Positions 53,545 to 63,855 are shown, numbered from the stretch's first letter. The stretch: 64,000 nucleotides of DNA from JANWHQ01 sp963775275 (GCA_963775275.1 CAVZII010000005.1:1426001-1490000); one strand, 5' to 3'. The notes: a model not told the origin generated them from the sequence alone. Numbers and translations: made by a program.

Positions 53545-53794
53545 GCGAGCGCCGCCGGCGCCGGATCAGGCCTCTACCTCACGCTTGCCGCGGCGCTGCC
53601 GAAAGTCTGGGCGGCGGCTGTCGCCGGATTCGGCCGCCCTGTCCTGTTGACAGGTTGTCACAGGATTCCACTGGCCTCCAGCCTGAACCGCTGGTAAACA
53701 AAAGCTTAACAAGACTACGAATGGTGGTGGGCGTGTATTTCGGGGCAAAGTGGCCCGGCAGCCTGCTCGCGCGTCCTGGCGCCGAGGCTGCCGA
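53545..53794. promoter_or_regulatory. Probable promoter region of the polysaccharide locus
   Basis: A 250-bp gene-free gap. It contains CCTGTTGACAGGTTGTCACAGG, where TTGACA looks like a -35 box and GACAGGTTGTC is a short inverted repeat, and an A/T-rich stretch TAAACAAAAGCTTAAC about 100 bp before the sugar transferase start. Which element is used cannot be told. Confidence 0.35.
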
Positions 53795-55252
53795 ATGAGT
53801 TCGGTTTCCGACCAGAACGCGAAGACCGCGCGGTCTCAGACCCGCAAGGGCGGATCCGTGGCGCTCGCCGCGCGCCTGGGCGCCCGCCTTCCCAGGGTCG
53901 GCCGCTACGACCGACCCAGCTGGTCCGATCCCACGGCCGATGCGGCCCTGCCGCCCAGCAGCCTTCGCGATGTCATCCTCGACCTCGCCCTGGACTCCCT
54001 GACCATGCGCCGGGTCCAGCTCCTTGGCGCCCTGGTCCTGGCCGTCCTCCTGCCGATGATCGTCCGCTGGCGGCTCGATCTGCTGGGACTGGCGCCGCGC
54101 GGCGACATCACGTCGCTGGGCAACCTCAGCATCGCCAACGCGGTCCTCGGCACGGCGGCGGCGATGGTCCTGGGCTATGTGATCATGCGCCAGATGCGGG
54201 CGCACCCCGGCGTCCGCTCGATCGGCTACGTCGTCTACGCCTTCGCGATGAGCTATGGCGCCCTCGGCCTGGCCTTCCTGTTCGTGCGGGCCGACTACTC
54301 GCGCTATCAGATCCTGGTCAGCGGCGCCCTGGCGGTGCTCTGGTTCGTCTTCGTCGACCAGGTGACGGCGCGCCGCACGGTGTGGCGCCTCGCCTTCCTG
54401 CCCGGCGTTCCGGCGGCTGCGCTGCCGCGCGCAGCCCGCGTCTTCTGGCGCCCGCTGACCGCGCCAGACCAGTCGCTGACGGACCTGACCGGCGTGGTGG
54501 CGGACCTGCGCTCGGATCTCTCGGCTGACTGGGAGCGCTTCCTCGCCCACTGCGCGCTGCAGGGGCTGCCGGTCTACGACGTGCGCCAGGTCAGCGAGTG
54601 GCTGACGGGCAAGGTCAGGGTCCAGCACCTGTCGGAGAACACCCTCTCCTCCGGCTTGGCCCGTATGGTCTATGTGCGCGTCAAGCGCCTGGTCGACATC
54701 TTCGGCGTCGCCCTGGCCGCGATCCCCTTCAGCCTGGCGATCGGCGTCGCGGCGTTGCTGATCAGGCTGGAGAGTCCCGGTCCGGCCTTTTTCCTTCAGC
54801 GTCGCATGGGCCACCGCGGGCGGCCCTTCATCATGTGCAAGCTGCGCTCGATGCGCCAGGACGCGCCGGCGGCCGGCCAAGCCTTCACCGCCGAGAACGA
54901 TCCCAGGATCACCCGCGTCGGCGCCTTCATTCGCAAGTACCGGATCGACGAATTCCCGCAGATCTGGAACATCGTGATGGGCGAAATGAGCTGGATCGGG
55001 CCCCGGCCCGAGGCGATCGCCCTGGCCGACCTCTACGAGCGCGAGGTGCCCTTCTACTGCTACCGCCACATGGTGCGGCCGGGGATCACCGGCTGGGCCC
55101 AGGTGCATCAGGGCAATGTCGCCCTCGTCGACGCCGCCGCCGAGAAGCTTCACTATGACTTCTATTACATCAAGAACCTGTCGCCATGGCTCGACCTGTT
55201 GATCGGCGCCAAGACCGTCCAGACGATGCTGACCGGTTTCGGGTCACGGTGA
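53795..55252 (+). CDS. Polyprenyl-phosphate sugar transferase (exopolysaccharide initiator)
   Basis: 485 residues. About four or five membrane spans lie between residues 70 and 210, then a linker, a further span (LVDIFGVALAAIPFSLAIGVAALL) and the catalytic domain PF02397-like: GPAFFLQRRMGHRGRPFIMCKLRSM, FIRKYRIDEFPQIWNIVMGEMSWIGPRPE and RPGITGWAQV. It resembles WbaP/PssY/HfsE enzymes, which put the first sugar on undecaprenyl phosphate; in Caulobacter related proteins start holdfast synthesis. ATG 53795 chosen. The gene is intact. Confidence 0.9.
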   Translation: MSSVSDQNAKTARSQTRKGGSVALAARLGARLPRVGRYDRPSWSDPTADAALPPSSLRDVILDLALDSLTMRRVQLLGALVLAVLLPMIVRWRLDLLGLAPRGDITSLGNLSIANAVLGTAAAMVLGYVIMRQMRAHPGVRSIGYVVYAFAMSYGALGLAFLFVRADYSRYQILVSGALAVLWFVFVDQVTARRTVWRLAFLPGVPAAALPRAARVFWRPLTAPDQSLTDLTGVVADLRSDLSADWERFLAHCALQGLPVYDVRQVSEWLTGKVRVQHLSENTLSSGLARMVYVRVKRLVDIFGVALAAIPFSLAIGVAALLIRLESPGPAFFLQRRMGHRGRPFIMCKLRSMRQDAPAAGQAFTAENDPRITRVGAFIRKYRIDEFPQIWNIVMGEMSWIGPRPEAIALADLYEREVPFYCYRHMVRPGITGWAQVHQGNVALVDAAAEKLHYDFYYIKNLSPWLDLLIGAKTVQTMLTGFGSR

Positions 55253-55317
55253 TCCGTTCGGCTCCGGACGCCGCCTCGGCGCCGGACGTTAACCATAGCC
55301 GATCGTAAAGTCCGGTC

Positions 55318-56321
55318 ATGGCGCGGCTCTACGATTCCCAGAAGCGGATCCTGGTCACCGGCGGCGCGGGCTTCCTCGGCTCGCACCTGATGCGACCGCC
55401 TGCTCGAGCAGGGCCACGAGGTGATCTGCGTGGACAACTTCTTCACCGGCACCAAGCGCAACATCGCTGCACCTGCAGGGCCACCCGCGCTTCGAGTTCA
55501 TGCGCCACGACGTGACGTTCCCGCTCTATCGTGGAGGTGGACGAGATCTACAACCTCGCCTGCCCGGCCTCGCCGATCCACTACCAGCACGACCCGGTGC
55601 AGACGACCAAGACCAGCGTGCACGGCGCGATCAACATGCTGGGCCTGGCCAAGCGCCTGCGCGCCAAGATCCTGCAGGCCTCCACCAGCGAGGTCTACGG
55701 CGACCCCTCCGTGCATCCGCAGACCGAGGACTACTGGGGCAACGTCAATCCGATCGGCACCGCGCTCCTGCTATGACGAGGGCAAGCGCTGCGCCGAGAC
55801 CCTGTTCTTCGACTACCACCGCCAGCACGGGCTGCAGATCAAGGTCGCGCGGATCTTCAACACCTACGGCCCGCGCATGCACCCGGACGACGGGCGGGTG
55901 GTGTCCAACTTCATCATGCAGGCGCTGAAGGGCGAGCCCATCACCCTCTACGGCGAGGGCGAGCAGACCCGCTCCTTCTGCTACGTCGACGACCTGGTCG
56001 ACGGCCTGATGCGGCTGATGGCCAGCCCGGACGAGGTCGACCGGTCCGGTCAATCTCGGCAATCCGGTGGAGTTCACCATCCGCCAGCTGGCCGAGCAGG
56101 TGCTGGCCATGACGGGCTCGAAGTCCGAGCTGACCTTCCTGCCCCTGCCCACCGACGATCCGCGCCAGCGCCAGCCGAATATCGACCTCGCCAGGTCGCG
56201 CCTCGGCTGGAGCCCGGCGGTGCAACTGGAACAGGGCTTGCAGGCCACCATCGAGTACTTTGCGAGCCGCCACGTAGCGTGCCCCGGTCGATTTGGCCCA
56301 GCGGTCCATCAGGTGCCATGA
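55318..56321 (+). CDS. UDP-glucuronate decarboxylase (UDP-xylose synthase), five frameshifts
   Basis: Reading across frames gives one protein of about 330 residues: RILVTGGAGFLGSHL (NAD-binding), VICVDNFFTGTKRNI, VEVDEIYNLACPASPIHYQ, ASTSEVYGDPSVHPQTE (Ser), SCYDEGKRCAETL (Tyr-x-x-x-Lys), VARIFNTYGPRMHPDDGRVVSNF, TRSFCYVDDLVDGL, TDDPRQRQPNI. This is the SDR enzyme making UDP-xylose. Frames change near 55389, 55465, 55537, 55766 and 56048; each is cured by removing one base. Extra bases are G, G, C, G and C. Its stop overlaps the glycosyltransferase start by 4 bp. Residual sequencing error is likelier than five independent mutations. Confidence 0.88.
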
Positions 56322-57608
56322 TGAATCGTCCAACCAAGCTGGAGAACGTGGAGACCGCCGCCCCGTCAGCCGGTCCCGTGGCAGCCGCGGCTGCGCCGTC
56401 CGTTTTCTGGCCGTTGCGCCTGACGATTGTGGCCACTCACCCAATTCAACATTTCGTACCTTTCTACCGTGCCCTCTCAGGCGTTGATGGCCTGGCGGTC
56501 AAGGTGCTGTTCGGCTCTCGGATCGGGCTCAAGCCCTATTTCGATCGGGAGATGAACACCGAGCTCGTGTGGAACATGGATCTCGTCTCGGGCTACGAGC
56601 ACGACTTCCTTCCTGAAGCGGACGCCATCGGCAGCACCCGATTTCTGGCGATGAACAATCCATCGGTAATGCGCGCTCTCGCGGTCGCGCGGCCTGATGC
56701 CGTGCTGGTCTACGGTTATGCCAACCTGACGGCGCTCCGCACCCTGTCATGGTGCCTGATGCGGCGCACTCCCGTTCTGATGATGTCAGATTCCGAGCTG
56801 CTGCACAGCCGCTCGTCCTCGACACGGTTGCTCAAGTCGCTACTTCTCCGCCTGCTGGCCCGCCAAGTATCGGCCTTCCTGACCGTGGGCGACAACAACG
56901 AGCGCTACTGGCGAAGCTACGGAGTTCCGCCAGGCCGGCTGTTCCGCACGCCCTTCACAATCGACGAGGATCGCTATCTGGAGGCCCGACGCGATCGCAG
57001 CCGACTACGCGCGGCCTGGCGTCGCTGCCATGGCGTGGATGACGACGAAGTCATCTTTCTGGCGGTAGGAAAACTGTCGGCCCGGAAGCGCCAGCGGGAC
57101 TTGGTTGAAGCGCTCGCTTACCAGCGCCAGGGCATGACGGAGAGAACGCGGCTTGTTTTGGCCGGTGACGGACCAGAATCGTCAGGAAATCGAGGCCCTG
57201 GCCACGGCGCAGGGGCTTCCGGTCACCTGCCTCGGCTTCGTCAATCTGGATGAGTTGCCCAAGGTTTACGCCGCGGCCGATGTGCTGGCGCATGTCTCTG
57301 ACCGGGACGCCCATCCCCTGGTCTTATCCGAGGCGGCCAGCGTCGGACTTCCGATAATCGCAAGCGATCGGGTCGGCGCGGTGGGCCCTACCGATATTGC
57401 CCGGCCCGGCGAAAACGCAATCATCGTGCCGGTCGGGGACCGAAACGCGATCGCGTCGAGCATGGCGCGGTTGGCGGGCAATCGGGCCCTGCGCGACGCC
57501 ATGGGTGTGGCGTCGGTCCGCATCTTCGCCTCACAGAATACGGCGGCAAGCATCGCGGGACTGTCTCGCGCTCTGGCGGCCGTTTGCGATTGGTCAACAT
57601 CACACTGA
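56318..57608 (+). CDS. Glycosyltransferase, GT4-like (one frameshift)
   Basis: About 430 residues. The N-terminal half has LTIVATHPIQHFVPFYRAL and GYEHDFLPEADAIG, the linker FLTVGDNNERYWRSYGVPPGRLFRTPFTID, and the C-terminal half FLAVGKLSARKRQRDLVEAL, LPKVYAAADVLAHVSDRDAHPLVLSEAASVGLPII with the donor-binding E-A-x-x-x-G-L-P motif. The frame breaks near 57174 in LVLAGDGP/NRQEIEAL; removing one A repairs it. It likely adds a sugar to the lipid-linked polysaccharide. Start ATG overlaps the upstream stop (ATGA). Confidence 0.85.
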
Positions 57609-57635
57609 TGTGTAGGCGCTTAAGGATCGTCCATA

Positions 57636-58315
57636 ATGCTGATCGACCAATTGCTCGCAGGAGAATTCGAACACACCCCCTCTGTGCAGAAACGACTGTT
57701 CTATGCCGCGGAGCGAACCCTCTGCCACGCCATCCTGCGGCGGCGCCCTCCGTCCGTCGATGGCCCGCGCCTTCTCAATCTCGGATGTGGGCCGCACATG
57801 TTTGAGGGCTGGGTGAACGCCGATGACTACGCGATCAAGCGGTACTTCCGCCAACGGGCGTTCCGACCCAATTGGCGTCTGGACATCACTCGCACATGGC
57901 TTTGCGATCGCAATCACTGGGACGGGATCTTCACCGAGCACGTCATCGAGATGCTCAGTTTCTCTGAAGCGGTGTCGACGCTCAAGGAGTGTTTCCTGAC
58001 GCTCAAGCCCGGGGCATGGGTGAGAATCGGTCTGCCGGATCTCAAAAAGTATGTGGCGATCTATGAAGGGCGTTCGGATGGTTTGGGCTTTCCCGAATTC
58101 CCCCATCCGGCGCTCGCGGTCTCCTTTTTGACCAGATGCATATTCACAAGTCGACCTGGGATGCTGACCTATTGTGCACGGTGTTGGCCGAGCTGGGGTT
58201 CGTCGACGTTAAGGAGGCCTCGTTCCGGCAAGGGGCGGACCCCCGCCTGCTGAAGGACGACGACGACAAGGCGCACGGTAGCTTTTACGTCGAAGCGAGG
58301 AAGCCCGCGCGGTGA
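57636..58315 (+). CDS. SAM-dependent methyltransferase (one frameshift)
   Basis: About 226 residues. LLNLGCGPHMFEGWVNADDY (SAM loop), WDGIFTEHVIEMLSFSEAVSTLKECFLTLKPGAWVRIGLPDL is the class I type-11 core. After SF the frame breaks near 58130 in a run of T; adding one T gives FFDQMHIHKSTWDADLLCTVLAELGF, and the true end is GSFYVEARKPAR at 58315. Neighbours suggest a role in modifying a sugar of the polysaccharide. It overlaps the next gene by 4 bp (GTGA). Confidence 0.8.
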
Positions 58316-59179
58316 CGAGATCTCGACGCCTCTATAGGCTAGTGGAGGCCGTCATCGGTCGGTCGTTGGCCGGCCGCATTGGCAGATGGCTCTACCTGGG
58401 AAGTCGGCGGGAGCTGTCGAACGACCCGATCGAAAATGGCGAATTCGCGCTGCAGGACTGGTTCGTGGCCACGGCGGGCGACGGACTCTGACTGTGCTGA
58501 CGTGGGAGCCAACCTCGGCGAATGGAGCGCGAGGCTTGCCGAGCGGGTCCAGCTTAACAGGTTGAAGGGTTGGGTGATTTACGCCCTTGAGCCCGCCCCT
58601 CAGCAGCGGGAGTCACTCACTGAAAGGCTACGCCCGTGGTTCGGCCAAGCCGAGATCATCATCGATGGCCGCGGTGTCGGCGACGAGCCCCGACAGGCGC
58701 GGTTCAAGGTCACTGGCGGGCGGACCGGCGACAGCGCGCTCGTGGCGGAGGACCATAGCGACGCCCAAGGTGTCATAGACATTGAGGTGACCACCCTGGA
58801 CGCACTCTGCCAGGAGCGCGGCTATCCGCGGTTGGACCTGTGCAAGGTCGACACCGAAGGCAACGACTTCAACGTCATCCTCGGCGCGCGCACCCTTTTC
58901 GACGCTGAGGCCGTGGGCCTGCTGCAGAATTCGAGTACAACTGGCAATGGATCGGCTTCAGGCGCTGGCTGAAGGATGTGTTGTCGTTTCCTCGAGGACC
59001 GCCCCTACGCCCTTGGCCGGCTGACGTCGGACGGCTTGGAGCTTTATTCGGCTTGGCACTTCGAGCTCGATCGCTATGTCGAAACCAACTTCGTAATCAT
59101 CCATCGCGGGCTGTTGGCGAAGATCCCCACCGATCGCCGGATTCGACCGGTTCAACACGGCCCGTCCGTGCCGGAGTGA
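58312..59179 (+). CDS. FkbM family methyltransferase (several frameshifts)
   Basis: GTG 58312 overlaps the previous stop. The N-terminal part is LAGRIGRWLYLGSRREL...FALQDWFVATAGDG. After a break near 58490-58510 the core reads DVGANLGEWSARLAERV, YALEPAPQQRESL, GVIDIEVTTLDALCQERG, LDLCKVDTEGNDFNVILGA (FkbM D-x-E-G). Two more breaks (near 58928 and 58985) precede FEYNWQWIGFRRWL and LEDRPYALGRLTS, ending in IIHRGLLAKIPTDRR. The family O-methylates sugars or polyketides. Its end overlaps the convergent flippase gene by 28 bp. Confidence 0.78.
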
Positions 59180-60512
59180 CCGGAGGCTGAGATCCGGAAC
59201 CGATTCCGAACCGGGCCGAGACCTTGGAAATCTGCAGCAGGGCGGCCGAGATTGACGCGGGCACGTCGAACATGTCGGCGAAGAAGCGGGGCAAAGGCTG
59301 CTTCAGCCGCGGGTACCACCACGAGGATCATGATGGCGGCGTTCAGTGCTTCCCCGACCACCCCGCCGATAATCATCCCGGCAATGCCCAATGGAACGCT
59401 CAGGCCGCCGCCAATGGCGAGGGCTATGAACGCAATGCAAACTGTCGTGAATGACGGGCCGAACATACGATTGCTGCTGACCAGCGCGATCCAGCTGACC
59501 CGTCCAGTCTGAACGCAGGCCGACATCAGCAGGAAGAGCGCGATCAGACGATAGTCGAAGATCACCTGGCCGCGGGTCCAAATTTGGAAGACCGCCGGGC
59601 CCAGCAGCAAGAGAAAGCCCGCCACGCAGACGAAGAGAACCCAGGAAAACCGGTTACCCAGGGTTAGCAGCCGATAGGCGCAAGCCTTGTCCTCCGCGCC
59701 CATGCAGCGGGAAATTTCCATGCCGATCGGCAGCGCGAGCATCAGCAAAAGCTGGTCAACCAGCCTGACAGCGGAGCTGTAGATAGCGTAGACCCCGACG
59801 GCATGGCCGCCCAACACCGCGCTGAGCAGCACCCGGGGCCCTTGCACCATTAAGCCCTGGTTGGAAAAGTGGAGATGGCCAGCCCGACCGCTGGCTTCAC
59901 CTGCGCGGCCAGCCAAGCGGTGTCGAAGGCCAGAAAATCGGGCCGAGCCCAGGGCGTGGTGCGGTGGGCGTAAAAGCTCACGATGAGCAGATCGAGGAGG
60001 GCGCAGGCGGCCATGATCTCTGCCGCGCCGAGTTGACTGCTCTTGAAGAAGATCACCGCGGCCACGATGCCCATTAGCTCAAGGAACTTGGTGAAGCCGG
60101 AGATATCGTAGGAGAAGCCGTAGGATCCGGCCGCGTAGAGGGCGGCCACGACCATGCCCCTCAGGGTCTGGATCCAGATCTGGGATGCGCCGAGGCTGAG
60201 GATCAGAATGGCGTCGGTGCTCGAGATGTTTGAAAGCCGGAAGATCCGGACCACAGGCAGGCGGGTCAGGCCCGCCAGCATGACGAGGATCAGCGGCAGG
60301 ATAACGTAGAGGGTGAGGTTGACCGACATCTGAAAGGTGCGCCGCGCACGCACCTCGTCGCCAGCGCCCACCGCCATAACCATTTCATAGGCCGAGGTCG
60401 TCACCAGCCCGAAGTTGGAATAGGCGAGGTAGGAGGCGAGCGCGGTGAGGGCGATCCACTGGCCATAGCCGCTCAGGCCCAGGCATGGATTAGCACGGGT
60501 ACCAGAAGACAC
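59152..60512 (-). CDS. Polysaccharide flippase (Wzx-like), frameshifted, 5' end unclear
   Basis: Many membrane spans of the MATE/MOP exporter type. N-terminal piece: LSGYGQWIALTALASYLAYSNFGLVT, RARRTFQMSVNLTLYVILPLIL, ILILSLGASQIWIQTLRGMVVAALY. Break near 59872 in a T run, where AISTF joins SNQGLMVQGPRVLLS; then GVYAIYSSAVRLVDQLLLMLALPIG and further spans. It would move lipid-linked repeat units across the inner membrane. The first residues (SSGTRANPCLG) do not look like a flippase start; the usual first helix is missing or garbled. Confidence 0.75.
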
Positions 60513-60783
60513 CGTGTTCAGGCTGGAGATGTTTCGAAAAAGCCTGGCCCGAGACGCCGAGGGTGAGACGTCCTGCGAGTCCCCGCCGAACTGGCGTCAC
60601 TTCTGCTCCTCCTGCGACGCCCACGCTGTCGCATCGGGCGGTGCGCAATTCAAGCCGCGCAGCCGAGATGCCACAGCTTCCTGCGTTTGGCGGCGTCTCG
60701 TGCGGGCACGGACGTTGAGCTGCAGGGAAGCCGATAGACAGGCCAGCGACCGTTTCATAGACAGGTGCTGGGGAGAGCACGGC

Positions 60784-61140
60784 ATGGCGGATCTTGTGCT
60801 GATGTACCATAGGACGCCAGCGTCCGCGGGTGACGATATCTTCGATGTGCCGATCCGATCCTTCCGCGCCCAGATCGATCGCCCCCTCGACCAGGGCTAC
60901 GGCTTAGTCCCCTTCTCTGCGGGCCTTCGACGAACAATGCCTGCGTCGGGGCATGCATGTCAGCACCAGGTTCGACGACGGGCACGCGAGCAACATCAAC
61001 GCCTTCGATTTCCTGAGCGACCGGGGAATCGTGCCCACTGCATTCGTCGTCGCCGAGTGGTCAAGCCGCAGGTCGGACGCCATTTCGCCCGGCATGATCC
61101 GCGAGCTCGCTGGACGGTGCGACTTCGGCAGGCATGGCGC
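60784..61140 (+). pseudogene. Polysaccharide deacetylase, truncated
   Basis: 5' part of a NodB-type deacetylase. ATG 60784 gives MADLVLMYHRTPASAGDDIFDVPI; after a frame change near 60921 it reads RFDDGHASNINAFDFLSDRGIVPTAFVVAEWS and FGRHGAS. The intact paralog at 63.06 kb continues ATHRNL with the zinc-binding His and then 120 more residues; here the homology stops at about 61140, so the metal site is incomplete. Junction with a flippase fragment follows directly. The 271 bp upstream (60513-60783) hold no supported gene. Confidence 0.7.
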
Positions 61141-61145
61141 GAGTG

Positions 61146-61458
61146 CCGGCGCGCGGGCGGCGCGGACGTTCCAGATGTCCGTGAATTTGAGCCTCTACTT
61201 CATTCTGCCTGTCATCGCCGCCGCTGTATTGACGATACCTTTTGTTCCTCTTGCAAGCTTTCTTCGGCTTTCCCAACTGACGGACCAGCAAGCCCTGAGC
61301 ATTATTGCCTGCACGGCCGCAAAGATCTGGATGCAAACGCTCTGCGGCCTGATGGCGGCCTCGCTCTACGCCACGGGCTCCTACGGGCAGCATTCTTCGT
61401 GTCAGGCTCGTCACGGCTGATCGAACTGGGCGGGATCACGGCCGCTGGCCATGCATAG
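61146..61458 (+). pseudogene. Internal fragment of a second flippase
   Basis: ARAARTFQMSVNLSLYFILPVIAAA, AKIWMQTLCGLMAASLYATGSYG, then after a frame change near 61395 FFVSGSSRLIELGGITAAGHA. It aligns in order with the flippase on the opposite strand (RARRTFQMSVNLTLYVILPLIL, SQIWIQTLRGMVVAALYAAGSYG, ISGFTKFLELMGIVAA). Both ends are missing: about 80 residues upstream and the whole C-terminal half. It continues in frame from the deacetylase fragment. Confidence 0.65.
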
Positions 61459-61723
61459 GCAACTGATCGTCGACGCGGACTTGCTGGACTCCGGACCGCT
61501 GTCGGTCTCTGGGCGGGAAGGGGACGACCTGAACCCCATCATCGTGGCCGCGACTGCGTTTGCAGCTGTAATTGCAGCAATCCTTCTTTGGCAACTGCTC
61601 TCCGAGATTCGTCGGTCGCGTTCAGGTCAATGCTCCCGGGCCAACGCGTACATCCTAGACCCTTGGACCAACGATCACGTTCCGGCCCCGAGGGCGGAGC
61701 GGCACTACGGTGGCGATCGGTAA
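61451..61723 (+). CDS. Possible small membrane protein
   Basis: 90 residues with one hydrophobic span (IIVAATAFAAVIAAILLWQLL, about residues 29-49) flanked by charged sequence. No family recognised. The stop (TAA) overlaps the ATG of the acyltransferase as TAATG, which favours a real coupled gene, but in a region full of indels the frame may be wrong. Confidence 0.35.
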   Translation: MHRQLIVDADLLDSGPLSVSGREGDDLNPIIVAATAFAAVIAAILLWQLLSEIRRSRSGQCSRANAYILDPWTNDHVPAPRAERHYGGDR

Positions 61724-62772
61724 TGGCGAACTATCGTCCCCAGCTCGACGGGTGCGGACGTTTTGCATCCTCTTCACGGTGCTGAATTATCTCCACGGGG
61801 GTGCCCCCTGGTTCATCAATGGCTCGGCTGGTGTGGACGTTTTCTTCGCCCTAAGCGGATGGCTGATCACGTCGTTGCTGCTGGAAGAGCGAGCCAGGAC
61901 CGGACGCATTGACATTTGTGGCTTCTACATCCGCCGCGCTTTCCGCATCCTGCCGCTCTATGTCGTCACTATCGCCCTCTATATAGTCGCGGCCGTCGCG
62001 ACGGGAGGGGGACAACCTACGAGATCTCAAGGCTGCCCTTCCCTTCCTGGCCAGCCTCAACTCAGAATATCGCCCGGCCTCCGCGGGCAATCTCTTCGGC
62101 CACGCCTGGACACTGGGTATCGAGGAGAAGTTCTACGTCTTATGGCCGGCGCTTCTCCTGCTGTGGCCGCTACGGCGGCGGCTGACGGTGGTCGGGGCGA
62201 GTCTGGCGATCCTCGTGCTGATCGCCTTTTCCCCCCACGTCTCTGACCAGCTAAGGGGCTTCTCGTCGCTGGCCTTGGGCTCCGGTCTCGCCATCGCTGC
62301 AACGAGATCGTCCGCCCTCACCCGCTGGCTCGGTCGGCCCCTCGTCGCCCCCGTCGCTGTCGGCCTCGCGGCGTCGTTCTATGTCTTCTCGATCACTGTT
62401 GGATCGTCGTTCTTGTGGAACATGGGCATCGGTGCCGCCTCGGCCGTGATGATCGCCGGCATCTGGCACAATGCCGGCCAGCCGCTAGCCCGGTTCCTGG
62501 CCCTGCCGCCTCTGGCCTGGGCCGGTCGCCTGACCTATGCGGTCTACCTAATCCAGACCCTCGCCATCAACGCCGTGTGGATGCTGTTTACGAGGTTGGG
62601 TGTCTCCTGGAACTGGCTCGGACTGTTCGTCGCCAGCTACGCGGTAGCGATCGCGGCGGGGTGGGTCGCGCGGATGGTCCTCGAAAAGCCGATGATCAAT
62701 CTTGGCAAGGCCTTGGCCGCCGGCCGACCGGTAGAGGATAGACGAGCGTCGAGGCGACCCCTGACGACCTGA
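61723..62772 (+). CDS. Acyltransferase 3 family protein (OafA-like), two frameshifts
   Basis: About 350 residues when joined. MANYRPQLDG, then after a break near 61752 (one G missing) RTFCILFTVLNYLHGG, GSAGVDVFFALSGWLITSLLLEERARTGRIDICGFYIRRAFRILPLYV; after a second break near 62008 in a G run, ALPFLASLNSEYRPASAGNLFGHAWTLGIEEKFYVLWPALLL and further membrane spans. This is the integral-membrane acyltransferase group that acetylates or succinylates surface polysaccharides. The final 190 residues are uninterrupted. Confidence 0.83.
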
Positions 62773-63060
62773 CCAAGCGTCGGCCCGCCGCCAGGTGGTT
62801 GTCAGCCTCGCGCTGAAAAGCCCCCGCGGCTTCCCCGCCACACACACCGTCAGCGTGATTGCCTGGGCTTCTATGTTGAGATGAGAAATTTATGGTCTTG
62901 AGCTCGGGGGGGCCCGACGGGCTTGTCAATTCCTCACCCCGAATAGCGCTCGAATGCGCTGACGCCGTGTCGCCTCGAGGCAAATCTGCTTATCTTAGAG
63001 TGGGCATGCGCCTCCCAGTCTAGAGGTGACCGCCCGGTGACCAACGAGGAGGCGATTCGA

Positions 63061-63851
63061 GTGGCTCTACTAGTTCTGATGTACCACCGGACCTCCCGCC
63101 TCCCAAGCTGACGCCGAGTTCGACGTCTCGTTGCCCGTGTTCCGACGCCAGATCGAGCTCATCGTCGAACGGGGGCACGCATTCGTGGCCTTCGACGAGG
63201 CGACCGATGAGCATTACGCCTCCGCTGACACCTACGTCAGTGTGACATTTGACGATGGACATGAGAGTAATCTGAACGCGTTCGAATTCCTTCACACCAA
63301 AGGTATCACGCCGACTTCGTTTGTGGTCGCTGATTGGTCGCGCCAACGCCCCGAATACATCTCGCCAACCCAGATCAGCGAGTTTGCGTCCATATGCGCA
63401 TTCGGCGCGCATGGCGCGACACATCGGAACCTGACAACGATCTCCGACGCCGAACTGAGGTCCGAACTCCTGGTTTCGAGGACGTTTCTGGAGGACATCC
63501 TCCGCCAGGAAGTGACAACCATGGCCGTGCCGGGAGGCCGGTTCAACAGGAGCGTGCTTCTCGCCGCCCGGAAGGCTGGCTTCAAATCCGTTGGCAACTC
63601 GGTTCCGCTGATCAACCGGCAAAAGGGCGCGAGCGTCAACCGCATCGCGATCACTCGGACAACTGCACCGGACGCCCCCCTCCGACTGGCCAACGCGGGG
63701 CGGCTGTTCTGGATAGCACGGGGCGGGCGAAGGCAGCTCACGCTCGCCGCCCGGGATCTTGTCGGCGATTTCGGCCTATGCGACGCTCAAGAACTGGTTC
63801 AGAGGCGAGCGGACCGCCCACAACGAGAAGCCGAAGGCAAGCGAGCAATAG
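63061..63851 (+). CDS. Polysaccharide deacetylase (NodB type), two frameshifts
   Basis: About 260 residues. GTG 63061 follows GAGGAGG. LVLMYHRTS, break near 63095 (extra C), then ADAEFDVSLPVFRRQIELIVERG, VSVTFDDGHESNLNAFEFLHTKGITPTSFVVADWS (NodB Asp-Asp-Gly-His), FGAHGATHRNLTTISDAELRSEL (zinc His) and AVPGGRFNRSVLLAARKAGF. A second break near 63771 restores YATLKNWFRGERTAHNEK and a TAG at 63849. It would remove N- or O-acetyl groups from the polysaccharide. Paralog of the truncated copy at 60.8 kb. Confidence 0.8.
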
Positions 63852-63855
63852 ACAG

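Noticed and set aside
55318..56321. UDP-xylose synthase as a true pseudogene
   Set aside because: All catalytic motifs are intact and every break is one inserted base; error is the simpler explanation, although not proven.
60490..60810. Minus-strand ORF upstream of the flippase
   Set aside because: No domain; Cys/Pro/Arg-rich. It probably includes garbled flippase N-terminus.
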